A program made the position numbers and the translations under genes. This document shows positions 36,131-49,250 of a DNA stretch of 64,000 bases, in pieces (position 1 is the first letter of the stretch; each line of letters begins with the position of its first letter). The notes beneath the pieces were generated by a model that searched no databases, was not told the DNA's origin, and saw nothing but the letters and a program-made list of their open reading frames with translations. Location: NCBI GenBank assembly GCA_008711295.1, contig VUYV01000593.1, forward strand, positions 188,176 to 252,175, in the 5' to 3' direction. The DNA comes from Anarhynchus alexandrinus (Eukaryota > Chordata > Aves > Charadriiformes > Charadriidae).

Positions 36131-37830
36131 AGAAAGAGAGATCTGTCAATTCCAAGAGAGAATTGAGAAAATTCAATAATACCAATAAATAAATAACAAA
36201 TCTTCTGCCTAAGAACGAGATAATTCTAAAAGTAACGGACTTAAAAAAGTGGTAGTTATATTGCAAACATGAAGCAAATGTGGGATTAAAACCAAACAGA
36301 AGAGCAATTATGCCGGTATACGTCTCCTTATATCTTTGGCTATATTACCTTTCCTTTAGGGGCACCCTGAGGAGCTTTGAGAACTGTAGCACAGTATATA
36401 CCAGCCAAAGCTGAGCTTCTGTGTCACCCATGCAAGACAGCACTTAAGTGCAGGGTGGAATCAGCACATAAAGTCCTGAATCGCGTTTATTCCCTTTAAA
36501 TTCTTACGCCGTTTCCGCGCGGAAGCCCTCTGCATTTTAACGGTGAAGTCCACACGGCTTGGCTTCTTCAAGAGGGAGCTGGGTCTTCACAATACCTTAT
36601 GTCTCCTCCACTGTGTCTTCTCTGGGGGAATAATGTCCTGGTCAAAATGGGGTAGTGAGGACCCCTTCCATCTCACAGACATTTTTTGGTGGCGCGTTGA
36701 GCTTAAGATGATAGTTAAGATCTCGTGCCGGTAACGGACTTCATTCCATTCACTGATGAAGCCAATATACCGGTGCAGTAAAACTTAGCAGCTAAATTGG
36801 GCGACCTGTAAGAGTATCGGAAGGGTTAACTCCCCCATAAATGCATATACGCCTTTTCTTTACTTAAATAAGCTTTCAGAAAGTTAACCGGTGATCAGAT
36901 ACCAAAAGCACATCCTAAACCAAACCTCACTGCCCAGCTAGAATGGATGCGGTGGGACAAACCAGTGCCGGAGCCAAAACGGGAGAGACAAACCCTACCT
37001 TCCTCTTCCCAACAGTCATCCCTCCACCGCCTCTTCTTCACTTACGTCTGCCAAATTTGGCTGCCATAAACAGCGGGGACACGTTTGCCCTTAATATTTC
37101 CCCTTTGCTTTCCTGCCCTGCCTGTCACGCAGTAACGGCATTCTACAATCTTGCCCCTTTTTTTTGCTTTGCGAAACTTTTCTCATGGATTAATTATTTT
37201 TGTTCCTCCCCCCCCTTTCTTTCAGCGGGTCGTGATTGTGGCAAAACTTAATTAAACTTTCCCGGTCCCAGGTATTTCTACCTCAGCGAGGTTCTGCAGC
37301 AGGGAAAAGGCGGCGGTGTAGGTTTGCTTTGACTGTCCCTGCAGCTGCGAAACGTGGATGGCAGCGCTGCTGGAACAAACTCTCCTGTGAGGTTTCCTGT
37401 ACTTTCTGCTTGCAGCGCTGCCAAGAATATTCCTAAAGGCAGCTTTTGCACGGTGACTTGGAATTTCACACTCGAGATGAAAGCAACGCAAAAGCAAGCG
37501 AGAAGCGGAGTTAGAAAGAAACGGAGCATTTCAGGTTCGCTGTGTTAAATTGAAGAAATTAATTAATGAAATTCCAGGAAGAGGTTCCTTCTATTTTCCC
37601 TCCCTTCACCAAGGAATAATTTCCTACTTAAGATTTCCTTCTGATTTCCCTGCCGTCCGTCGACAGTGGCACAGAAGTACTTTATCTGCTATTTACTGGC
37701 AACGGCAACTCGACCTCTCAGACAAAAAGTCCCTGAGCGTGCAGTTCACGGGTTTCAAACGGCCTCTGGATCTCTGCTGGTGGCTGGGAGCCATGGGAAT
37801 GGCACGGCAGCACAGACGGCTTATCCATGT
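36131..37830. other. Intergenic DNA with no supported gene
   Basis: Overlapping frames on both strands at 37236-37548 are unrecognised. No repeat of note. Confidence 0.5.
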
Positions 37831-38223
37831 TGAGAGAGTTGGGGCTGCTCAGCCTGGAGAAGAGAAGGCTCCGGGGAGACCTTATTGCGGCCTTCCAGTA
37901 CCTAAAGGGGCTACAGGAGAGCTGGGGAAGGACTTTTTACTGGGGCATGGAGTGATAGGATGAGGGGGAATGGCTTCAAACTGGAAGAGGGCAGGTTTAG
38001 ATTGAACATTAGGAAGAAGTTTTTCACTGTGAGGGTGGTGAGGCACTGGCACAGGTTGCCCAGAGAGGTTGTTGAGGCCCCATCCCTGGAGGTGTTCAAG
38101 GCCAGGCTGGACGTGGCCTTGGGCAGCCTGGTCTGGTGGGAGGTGTCCCTGCCTATGGCAGGGGGGTTGGAACTCGATGATCTTCAGGGTCCTTTCCAAC
38201 CTAAACCATTCTATGAGTCTATG
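37831..38223 (+). mobile_element. CR1 LINE, 5'-truncated copy (young-looking sub-type)
   Basis: It starts in the [13 protein letters not shown] region of pol (here GCTGCTCAGCCTGGAGAAG) and runs to the 3' end CCTAAACCATTCTATGAGTC. It is nearly identical to the copies at 7492 and 63015 where they overlap. Confidence 0.96.
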
Positions 38224-40717
38224 GTTTGTAAAAAGTACTGTCCCCTCTTAGCCTGGGGGAATTTAGTGCAGTGGGGCTTTATCCTCTGCATGCTTCAGAA
38301 TTAAACACCGAGTGCCGTATCGCGTTTATACCCACAAAACTGCAGGCAGGAACCAGCAAGGCAGCTCTGCTCCCCACCACCACCAGCTGTCGGAACCGTT
38401 CCAGGTCTCCCCCAAAACCCACCAAAGCAGCCCCCGCTCTGCCTCTGTGCAACTGCTCACGTGAGAAATATTTCCATCTTTGGCTTCTCCGAGGACATCT
38501 GTTTAACTTCAAACTTTTTTTTTTTTTTTTTTTTCCAAAAAAAAGAAAAAAAAGCACTTTTTCATCAGCAGCTGAAAGCCACAGAGACGTGTTGGAGTCG
38601 GCTCTGGACCTGCTGCCGCACTCTCGCGGGCGCGCAGCAGCTGGAACCTGAAACAAATATTCAAAGCTTCGTTTCCTAAAGGACCAGGCGTGCAGAGGAG
38701 GGCCTAATGCTAGCAATAAACACTCAGCAGCCATCGATTTAGAAGAATGTATGGATGGAAAAATAAAGGTGTCCAAATCCCAGGGTCAGGTTGCGTAACA
38801 CAACTCCTCGTCTTGCTGTGAGAGGAACTGCGCTAACGTCGTATGGTAATGCCTGGCTTACCTTTTATTGCCTAAACATCTTTTATTGTACTAAATATAG
38901 GCATAGACAGCATGAACTGAGAATACGTGTTTTAAACAGTCATCTACTGGTGTTAAAATCCAGACGAGTGCTTTTGTTGTTTGGAGGTCTTCATTCAAAC
39001 ACAGATGAAGAACTGGACGAAGCATCAACCTCTTTCCTGCTTTACACGATCCAGTTATATCTGTGCAGTCACCGATGTATTTTTTCTTTCCCCGAGGCCG
39101 AGCGCGTAAAGCCACAGCCTTCATTTGCAGGGAAATGAAGAGAACTCTGTAGACATCTTCCTCCTCTTGCTTCTCCAATCCTATTATTCTGCATTTCATA
39201 GCCCAGAAACTTGAAGGTCCAGCTGAACATTTCTCAGAGCGTGTTTCCTTTTGCCAAGAGCTGATGTGTTATTCTCCGAGAGGTGCGTAGAGTTGGTCCC
39301 AGATACAACATCAGCTTTTCTCTCGTGCTCCTCAGATGCCTGTTCGTTACAGGAGCTGCTGCTGAACTTCTCTGCGAGAAACACAGGAGAAAGAAGAAGT
39401 CACAGCCACGGCATTCATGGAGAATGCGAAAAGAAATATTGTACTTTTCAGGGAAGAACACAGCTTGGGAGGGAATGAGAGTGAATCACAGTGAATCATT
39501 TTCACTGACTGAATATAGTACAGAAATGGGGTGGGGTGAGGGGGAGAGGAGCGTGCAGATATTTGCCTCTATCATTCTATAAAGTAACAGCTGAACCTTC
39601 TCAGGACTCCTTTAAAAGCTGTATGAAACGTTAAGCGTAGATACGCGTTCTGTACAAGCACTTAGTAGAACGAAATATTACAGGAAAAAAAAACCCCACG
39701 GGCTGATTTAACAGTGGCAGACGACAGAATTTGGGACGTGGCATCCAAGGTCTGGGCCGTCTGCGTGGAGAGAAGCACGGCACAAATCACCACGTGCAAT
39801 TACAAGGCAGGCAGAGCGACACAACTCAAAGGTAACAGGGAAAGTTTGTGATGGTCAAGCACTTCTCAAAGGGTGCAGGAAGGATTCCCCGCCTTCTCCC
39901 AAGCATAATTTAAAGGAAGGCAATTCACCCTCTGAGGCAAATATCTGTGCCCCAAAAAGAAGCCCATATAGGTATGTTTATCTATATTCTGTGTGGAAGG
40001 GGGAGGTGGGGGAGGAATATTGCAATAGTCCTATAAAACACTTTTACACCACTGCAGAAGGGATCAGGGAGATGTTGTATCGGTTTAATTACGCTCGTGC
40101 AAAATCACATCAACAAATTATACTGGTACAAAATGTACATTTAGAATGGGCCAAACAAGTACAAACTGACCACAACCGAAGAGTAGAGAAACTTCTCTCC
40201 TAAAAATTAAAGGTCTTTATTTAATGCAAATATCCTCTGTATGCCTAGTCCGGATTGACTTCTGCAGAGTGAAAAAGCAAGCTATACGAAACAAGAAATA
40301 CCTCTCATTTTCATTACTTTTTATCTTTTTTTAAAAAAAGTTATTGCTTTTAATTTAAGAATTTTATGAAACCATTTGAGTAAAGTACGTTTTGATAAAA
40401 GTTACTCCACTAAAATAGAAAATACCTCCAAGAAGATAAAAAGATAATCTGGCACCTTTCTAAACTGGAAATCCTTTGAAAAGAATAAGCTAAATTCTTC
40501 CTTTGTCGTAAAAAGGGCCTGCATGGTGCTGACATGCACCAAAAGCTGCTGAGGAGGAGGGATGGGAACTGAAATTTGCAGGGGTAAAAGTTAAGAGAAG
40601 ACCAGCACATGCCCTAGGATTTCAATTAGGAGTGTTCAAATACCTCCTCATCTCAGTGGTTCTCAGATGAAGAAATAAGTTCAGCTACTTCTGGAGACAC
40701 AGCAGAAATTCCTGTAA
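38224..40717. other. Intergenic DNA with no supported gene
   Basis: A T run followed by an A-rich tract lies at about 38514-38555. Frames at 38279-38776 and 39234-39582 are unrecognised. Confidence 0.5.
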
Positions 40718-40962
40718 CACAGAATCACAGAACGATTTCGGTTGGAATGGACCTTAAAGTCCATCCAATTCCAACCCTCCTGCCATGGGCAGGGACACCT
40801 CCCACCAGCCCAGGTTGCTCCAAGCCCCGTCCAACCTGGCCTTGAACACCTCTAGGGATGGGGCAGCCACAGCTTCTCTGGGCAACCTGGGCCAGGGGCT
40901 CACCACCCTCACAGGCAAGAATTTCTTCCTCATATCTCATCTAAATCTCCCCTCTTCCAGTT
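40718..40962 (-). mobile_element. CR1 LINE, 5'-truncated fragment
   Basis: It starts CACAGAATCACAGAACGATT and stops at TCCCCTCTTCCAG. It is more diverged at its 3' end than the young copies. Confidence 0.93.
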
Positions 40963-43560
40963 AAAACAGTTTACCTAAGTCCATTTTTCACTGACTCATC
41001 TCCACACTGCGTTGCTACAAGTTGGCCTCTGCTCGGGAAGACAACTTGGCAGGAAAAAGATTCCTCTGCTTGCTCAAGGTCTTCTTACGGACTAGCAAGG
41101 GCCAAGTTCTCTAGTGGAGCTGGAAAACGTGCCAAGAAGCGAAACTCAGGGTTTTTTTTTTTCTTTTCTTTCTCGGTCATAAAAAGGAGTTGCTGCCCTG
41201 CACCACAGAAGATGCAAGTTAGGACAGTACTATGATTCAGACTGGGTGGGCGGAGGAGAAAAGTATGTGCTGGATGAGTGAGGCACGTTGGCCAACCCAG
41301 CTAGAAGAAACCAAAGGCAGGATGGTTTGCTGACATGAATGAAAAGGAAGCCACCCTACCAGGGGGAGGGGAAGGAGAGCTCCCCTTCCCACTCCTTCCA
41401 AGACGAAAGCCAAGAGCTCCAGAGAGGATCTTCCCAATAGTAAGGACTCCCCCCACACCCCAGCCCAGAGCTCTTTGTTTCCTCCTCCCTGGCCCCCATT
41501 TAATTTAGAATAAAAAGAATGACTTCACCCTTTCTTTAAAAAAAAAAAATCTACAAAGCACTTCAATGACAAATCCGTACTGAGATGGGTAATTCTTTGC
41601 TGGAGAACAGCACCTGAAGTCAGTTTTTCATGTTTTGGTCTCAATCTGTGCACACCTTCGTGGGGAACATGTAAAGAACTGTAATATGATCCGAGGGCTA
41701 GACCACGAAATTAGAAAAAAAAAAACAATTAGAAAAAGGGTGCACACTTTTAATGATCTGGATAATTAAACATTGGAACAATTTAGCAAGATTGGGGCGG
41801 ATTTTCCATATGGTTTAACATGTTTGCACTTAGACTGCTTCATAACGTGGTGTCTTGTTGCAAATTTGTAAACACAGTTTGGTAGCACAGATTTTTGCTT
41901 CAACTTGCAGCAAGTGCATAAACAAATTTAAAATCATTAACAGGGAGGCTAATAAAAAAAAAATAATAATGAAATCACACTATCAGCCACCCTGTTAGTC
42001 CCACCCCCGCCCTTCACACAGCACAGGGAGATTTCGAGCAATCTCCAGAAGGGCAGACTGGGTTAGAAAAAGAAAAGAAAAATAATATTCATAAGGGAGT
42101 TATAATTAAAGCCAAAGATTCATTTCCGTTTGAAACAGATGGTCAGGCAAAGGCATTCTGGATAATTTAGCAAAAGCCTGTGCTTCAACTAGCTAACAAA
42201 AGCGCCGATTTAATCTTCCGTCGAGTTGCACAGGGTAACCTGTTTATGGCATCTCGCGGATCAGGAAATATCTGCGTCGCTTAAAAACGAACGCACTTTC
42301 AGGACCAGCGCAGATCCAGAATTATGAACAGCAATACTGCTTTTAATGAAAATAAATTAAAGCCGCAAGTGAAGAGAAGAACAAACAAGACATAAAATTC
42401 TAGAAAAGAAGGAGAGATTGAGGGCTGAGTGAATCAGGAGAAACCCAACATGATTATAATGAATGGCAGATACCTAAAATATCACTGAGATGTTGCGGTA
42501 GAAGTCGTGTTGGGTAAATGCAGTATGTTTGATAGACAATAAAAAGTTTTTCTTTGTTTCTTTAAGGTAAACTAAGGAACCACCATATGACACAGTTACA
42601 GTATTGGATGGCTAAATCCCAACGACAGCACCAGAAACACCCTTTCATACCTTGGGAAGTCTTCCATCTCAGCAGACAACGCAGAAGGGAGTCGTTGACA
42701 TGTCTTTTCCTCTGGGAATAAAAGAGAACGTTGGTAACATTACACGTAGAATGTTTTCTCTTCCATCTACCCTCCCCATGGATAACCACATTCCAGTTTT
42801 GGTTTACTGCTGTCACATCTACTGTAGTATCATTCACAAAATGCCCGTTTAAGCCGGTATCTCACCCGGACCTGTAAACAGCAGTAACTACACCCTCTCA
42901 GACGTGCCTATTTTCATTACTAAAGATGTTAATGTTTTCCAGCAGTACAGATGCCCTTGCAGTACAACTCTACTTTCGTTTATATTTTCAGAAAGTACTT
43001 GGTGGGGAAAAAAAAAATAATTAAATTAATGATCTTTGGGGAAATAATATCACTAGGCAATTACAGACTGAATAAATTCTGGAATTAAACGACAGTTCTG
43101 CAAATATATTTGATATTGTCATAGGGAAAATATTACTCATCTTGTCGGATGCAGCAAATGATTTTAGGATGCAAATTATTAATTCAGCCCGAGTGTTACC
43201 CTACCCTCCACTCCTCCCAACCGAATCATCGGCACAGGTAGTAGCTGATTTTTAGAATGTGACCTTCGCCTCCCCGGTCCATTGGGATGATGGTGGGAGC
43301 GTCCCAATCTGCTCTTCGTCTCCACCCTCAGCACGCAGCGGTTAAACCAGGCAATCAAGAGGCTGCCACGGGACTCCTGCACTCTGATTTAAACGCTGCT
43401 GCTACGAAATGCCCTTAGAGCACACCTGATGAAGTGTTTGAGGAATGATGGTCTTAGGGTTTAAACATTAGACTCCAATTCAGGAGATCCGGGCTTTTGG
43501 CAGCCCTCCCCAATGACTTCCTCTGTCACCTTGGAACAACCTAGATCTTGTTTTCTGTAT
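40963..43560. other. Intergenic DNA with no supported gene
   Basis: AT-rich, with several A runs (for example 41539-41549 and 41717-41726). A possible exon at 42651-42711 is listed separately. Confidence 0.5.
42651..42711 (-). other. Exon-like segment, unidentified
   Basis: A 61-bp segment follows a good acceptor (TCTCTTTTATTCCCAG) and ends in CCCAAG followed by GTATGA. One frame is open (EKTCQRLPSALSAEMEDF). It is too short to be convincing alone. Confidence 0.12.
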
Positions 43561-43641
43561 AGAATCATAGAATGGTTTAGGTTGGAAAGGACCTTGAAGA
43601 TCATCGAGTTCCAACCCCCCTGTGCCATAGGCAGGGACAAA
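43561..43641 (-). mobile_element. CR1 LINE 3'-end fragment
   Basis: About 80 bp of the young CR1 3' end, read in reverse, breaks off after GCCATAGGCAGGGAC. Confidence 0.94.
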
Positions 43642-45641
43642 AAACCGGGGATAGAAAGAATGCCCTCCACTGCAAACTATGAGGGAAAATTTAGCAAATG
43701 TACAGAAAGGGCTCAAAACCAAGAGTGAAGGCCAACAGTGGAAGAAATAACTGTCTATCACGGCAGCGTTTCAGCGAGATGGAGTGAATTTCACCGTTCA
43801 GCAGTGATAAACCAGCATGTCGCACTCAGAACCAGGAAAATCAGACTGAGGATTTGTCCACAGCCATGGAAATGGAGTAGCTGTTTTATGACACTGATTA
43901 CTCACCTAGATGATCTTGAACACATTCTGTTTGGAAAATGCGAACGTTAAACCGCTTCAGTTACGTGTGCTACCCTGAAGGCTATATCTGAATAAATATA
44001 TCTGATTTAAATAAGTAGGAGTTAAACAGTGCCTACCCTCTGGAATCATGAAATGTGAAAAAGTGACTTTTGAAAATTTACTCCTTAGAGGTGGACATCC
44101 ATATTTTCCTTGAATCGGACATTATAGGCATGGCTGCTGTTAGCATATTTTGGTATATAAAATATAATTGGGGAGTTTATTCTGTATCGTCTGTATACAT
44201 TTTCATCTTCTGTTTTGCACAGGGGGCTTTTAGAAAATGGCTGTAGAAGTTGACACAAAGAATGGAACCGCTGTGAGAAAACATGAAATCCTTTTTCCAG
44301 GACAGTTCAAAACTTGATTCCCGCCCCGTATAAGAATAAACAACACATTGTCTCACAGGAAACAACAAAAATAAACACAAACTACACAGCCAGTTCCCTG
44401 CCTTTGGCTCCTTGACTGGGAGTGCCATCCCAAGAGCGAAGCAGCAGGGGATGCTCTAGGCTCAGTGCAGGCTGCAGGGCAGGGTTTGAACATTACAGCT
44501 ACCTTCCATCGCAGGAGATTTAGGCTTTCACGACTCCTGGATGCCAAAATGTTTCGCTATTTGAACCAAGCAATCAACAGGTTAAAATAGCTCTCTGATA
44601 ATACCAGCAGAGCATACACCAAATTGCATTAGCAACAGCCAACTGATGGGCCACCAACGTAGCTGTCAATGAGAAGTCATCAATTAAAGGAGGTGCTTTC
44701 ATGGGAAGCAGCGTTGGGTCCAGCCCATGCAAAATGACTGCAGACAAGATTTGCAGGTGACACAAAGGCTGCTGGAGCCGTGTACAAGGAGGAGGAGAGG
44801 GCAACCACAAAGCGATGCAGATTACCTGAAAAATTCACAGAATCATAGAACAGAAATTCAGCCTCTTCAACAAAAACACGTTGTACTGAAGCCAGCTATA
44901 GACTGATGCGCAGAATACACGTAACAAGGAATGAAGGCATACCAGGAGAATGGTTGGAGTGTTGAGAAACCTTAAATCAATATTCAATATTCCTTCCTTT
45001 ATATAGCTTGATCTAAACTAATACCGGAATATTGTATTTACTTTTGATGTCCACATTTTTCGTAGTCTACTGAAAAACTGGAGAAGGTGTGCAAAAAAGC
45101 CTCGGCTCCCATTCAGGGGCTGAAGAAAGTGTCACACAACGATTAGACTCTGAGGACCCGATTTGTTCAGCCTCTAAAAAAAAAATAAAAAAAATTTGGA
45201 ATCCAGATGTACAATGATAAAAGGAAAACAGCAGGTGCCAAAGGACTCCTAGTCTTGGGGATAAAGACAACATAAGGCTGGAATCTGTAGCCAGACAAAA
45301 AAAAAAATCAAATTAGAAAGAAGGCATTTATGCTTTTAACTCAGCTATTAACTATTGCAAGAGATTTACAATGGGAAGGAATAGATTCTTCCTATTTTTC
45401 TGCTTTAGATCAGAACCGGACGTTTATCTTCATGTTTATTCAAGTAACAGTTACTTTCTAGTTAAACAGGATTTACCGGGTTTGAGTAATGAAATGGGAA
45501 TTAAAGAAAAGTGTAGTAAACGTCAACCTGGCAAGCTTGTGTCTTGAGCAAGACACTGTATAATTTAACAAGTCTACTGTGTAAGCAGACAGGACAATGA
45601 GAACAGTTACGATCCATTTATGAATTTAGCTGAATTTAGGA

Positions 45642-45818
45642 TTACGTTATATGAAATGCCTTCCTGTGCACCTCTGAGGAACAACCGTGACTAACGCAAG
45701 AAAGACACGATTTTAGCTGGACTTCAAGGACTTTCTTTTTAGTACAAGTCCTCGTGCTGGTCTTTGCTGGCATGGATGAGAAGGAAACAGATGTCGGTGA
45801 GATCTCAGCCTGCGGAAT
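45642..45818 (-). other. Exon-like segment, unidentified
   Basis: After an acceptor (TTTTCTCTATTGCAG) 58 codons are open to a stop (start IPQAEISPTSVSFSSMPA). No convincing donor lies inside, so it could only be a terminal exon. It is unrecognised and may be chance. Confidence 0.12.
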
Positions 45819-48117
45819 CTGCAATAGAGAAAATCTTCCACCAATTTTACTATAAACATCCCACAAATTTAGTCAGCGCGTGGAATTATGACAGCGATTG
45901 GAAAGAAAGGACAGGAACCAGAAAGGGTACGGTTTGATCTAAACTTGCTCATTATCTACTGGATATCTACTGGATCTTGGCATCCTCGCGTGCTAAAAAG
46001 TTTAATGACTTTCCCGTTAATGACTGTGCATAGCTGAGGCTGCGGGAGGCTGAGGAGAGCGGGAGGAGAGGAAGCAGCATGGCATGTTCCTCCTGAGGCA
46101 AACACCAGGCACTTCTTGTTCTTCTCCTTCTACCCAGTCTACGCAGGGGGGTTTCCACGCAGACTTTCACAGCCGATGTCGAAAGCAAAATTAATCATTT
46201 GGCCTTTTTCCTTTCAAAGAGAAGGAGGGGGGTGTGTAATCTAGTGGCAGTGAAAATCTCAAAGAAACCATGTTCAAAGACAAAAGGTTGTGAGGTGCTG
46301 AAGTCTCCTGGGCTGAAGGCCAGGGCTGCGCGCTCCCCTCTGCGCCTCTGCAAACCCTTCTGCGCGGAGGGCAGCGTTTACGGAGTGCAGATACGTTCCC
46401 CTGCTGTCCAAACAGAACGGAGATGATGACGCAAATGTAATTTTCAAACCCTCCATAGCTACACAGTAATAGGAGATCAATTATTTAGGTATATTAGAAA
46501 TAGGTCTTGCTAAGAGATTGCTCAGCGATCACTTGAGAGCCTAAACAATTTGGTTAACAACACCGACCAAAAAGCTCCAATATGCTCTGTATCAACGCTA
46601 ACTATATTCACTCCATCCAGAGTGATAAAATGTAATGAAATCTTCTAAAGAAAACCCAAATAAACCGGGAACCAATCACTATAAAAAAGGTATGCTGTCA
46701 GAAGAAGGCTTCAGAGGGTTGCCCAAAGGTAAGACATTACTAGTTACACCCTCGGCCTTAAAGTTTTGCCAATATTCAGAGCTTTGAAGGTTGGTTTTTT
46801 TTTTTTTTTAGAAGAAAAACAGATGATGACAGATGAAGTATTTCTTTAATGACATTCGGTTCACTCTCCCAAAATGTTCCTTTTAAGGAACTTGTTATTT
46901 CTTCATTCCATGTATGATATCAGTCACAGCTTGGTGCCCTTCATTTTCTCACAGGGACATGTTTCCCCTCCTTCTCTGGCCATCTTAAAAACCAAAAAAT
47001 ATATCTCGGTTATCTAAAGGGAATGAAGTAGTCTATCGCATTAGCTTTTGGCACATGTCTCCAAATGTACTCGACTCTGATTCTCGTGATGTCCTTTTCC
47101 AAACTGCACTCTATGTACTAATAACGAAGAATCGTTCTTACTTTTCGAGCCCCTTTGGCCTTCTCCTGCACGCAGTTCCGCGCTGGCTAATCTCAACCAG
47201 CAGATGCACAGCTGCATTTAAAGGAGGAGTAAACACGGCCTTGCAAAGTAATTCTCAAAAAGTCATCTTTTTCAGCAAATCTAGGGAACGACAACAAACA
47301 TCACGGCCTGCGCTAATTTTAGGTGATTAAATACTTGACTTTTACTGAGGCTCTGGTGTTTATAAGGAATCTAAAAAATATATTTTTCAGGCTGTGTTGG
47401 TATGACATTTCAGGACCCTGTTCTCCACTCGTTATGGAAATTCACAATAACAGCGATTAATCAGTTCTCTTACCTCAATCGCAAGCTAAACTGCAGCAAC
47501 ATTGCCCTAATTGAAACGCATGGAATTTATGAAATAACTTTTAACCGTATGGTGGAACATACCTTTGTTGCAACATTAATTCAAATGCCAGCACTTAATT
47601 TGATCTTTCATGCTGTTTAACTGTATTTCTATCTATTATGATTAACTTGCTTGGCAGAGGTGAAAATAAGCGTAATTCAGGGAAAGAGAACATCTTTGTA
47701 CTTTCACACTTTTACCCAACCCCTCCACTTCATCAAGATCTTGACGCGTTCCACAGAAATGAAACGAAGTACACTGTTCAGTACCCTGCTGAACAGCAAT
47801 GGAATGCTAAAGTGAAGCTTGTGTTATCTAAATGCTAAATTAAATCTTTTTTTTTTTTTCCTGTGGCAATATGTATTTTTTGCCTGTTCTTGGAAACAAG
47901 AAAATCAAAGATTGAGAGCAGTGAAAGAAAAGTTACTGCTGTCCTGAGAGTACAGTTCATTAAGTCAGTAGTCAACAGGTATACTCTATATTCCAGCGTC
48001 TTTCTCTGAGCTAATGTTATCTTCTGGAAAAGCAGACCTAAAATTGATAGTATAATTTATAGCATATGTCATATGAAGTAAACTAGATTTTACTTGCTTT
48101 GCTTGAACATCGCTGAT

Positions 48118-48180
48118 GAATATTCACTGGGTTTAAAGCAAGATGACAAAAAGAACCTGTAGTTAAGTCAGTGAATATTC
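48118..48180. repeat. Inverted repeat, 12-bp arms
   Basis: GAATATTCACTG at 48118-48129 and CAGTGAATATTC at 48169-48180 are perfect reverse complements with a 39-base spacer. Confidence 0.85.
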
Positions 48181-49116
48181 CATACTGAAAATTACCAAGT
48201 ATTTTTGCCAGGACTTGTGTATAATGCACAACCATAGTCAGCAAAGGTACAATCCTGTGCTCATAGATCTCCAGGTCTGAAAAAAATAATCCTATAAAAC
48301 ATACCGTATGTTATTTTCTTCCTAGAAATTCTCTGAACCGCCTTTGGAGTAGAAGCTGGTAGACCCAGCACCCCCATTTTGCACTGAAGAATGCCACTGG
48401 GAGGAATTCAGTACCTCCTTTGTAGTTTGAGGAGAATTCAGACATACTCATTTCTTTTGGCTAATCGCATCGTGGAAACCACTCTTATTCTTCACCATCA
48501 ACCAAATCTGAAACTCCTTCAACTGAAAGGAATTTTCACAGCAAGCCCATTCCTAGTTTATTCCCTAGGTGCTGCAGCCCAGTACCTGACCCAGTACGTT
48601 CTACCTTTCGCTGCTGTCTCACTTTCTGTTGCGGAAAGCTAACACTCTTTACAAAAGGCAACTTTCGAAACGTGGATGGCTGTGTGAGAGCGTGAGTGTT
48701 GGCTGCCGAACGCGCAGCGCGTCAAACGCAGAGAAAGAAGCAGCAGCTCATTCTGCGCGGCGGGATCACAAACCCCCGAGCTTGAGTGTTGCCTGGACGA
48801 TACCTCGGATAAACCCATTACGTGCAATCCTGCACGGATGGAAACACGAGTGCTCTTTCATCAGCTTGAAATCCAATCAGCACCCATTACTTCCAGGGAG
48901 AAAGAGAAAGTTGCTGGGTTTAATGGCCTCAATCACTTTCCAAAAAGCCTCACGTCCCAGCAGATAGTGGAACCTTTTGGATATCTTCAGACACTAATGA
49001 CTCCATTTGTTACGGTAACTCATATTCCATGACTGAGCTCCACAACCACATGGACTTTCCCCTCACGTCTTACAACACGACCCATACACAAAGACTGCCA
49101 TTTCAGATGTACTTAC

Positions 49117-49189
49117 CATTCTTGGCGCTTCCTTCCGCTGGCCTTGGTCTGTAGCCAGGACAGTGTTTTGCCTCCAACTTGATGTCAAC
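49117..49189 (-). other. Exon-like segment, unidentified
   Basis: A 73-bp segment lies between a T-rich acceptor ending TTGTTATTTAG and a perfect donor (AATG followed by GTAAGTAC). Two frames are open, one reading VDIKLEAKHCPGYRPRPAEG. Of the candidate exons on this strand it has the best donor. No family is recognised. Confidence 0.2.
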
Positions 49190-49213
49190 CTAAATAACAA
49201 CTATGCAACAGAT

Positions 49214-49250
49214 GCAACAACAACAACAGCAATAATAATAATAATAAAAA
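49214..49250. repeat. (CAA)n(TAA)n microsatellite
   Basis: About four CAA units are followed by about six TAA units and an A run. Confidence 0.9.

Larger units (their letters stand above)
43642..49116. other. Intergenic DNA, part possibly conserved non-coding
   Basis: No gene is supported. About 47390-47620 is unique-looking and dense in TAAT and ATTA words. A CpG-rich patch lies at about 48660-48840. Confidence 0.45.

Noticed and set aside
44838..44853. Short CACAGAATCATAGAAC word resembling the CR1 3' end
   Set aside because: Sixteen bases with no adjoining CR1 sequence are not enough to call an insertion.
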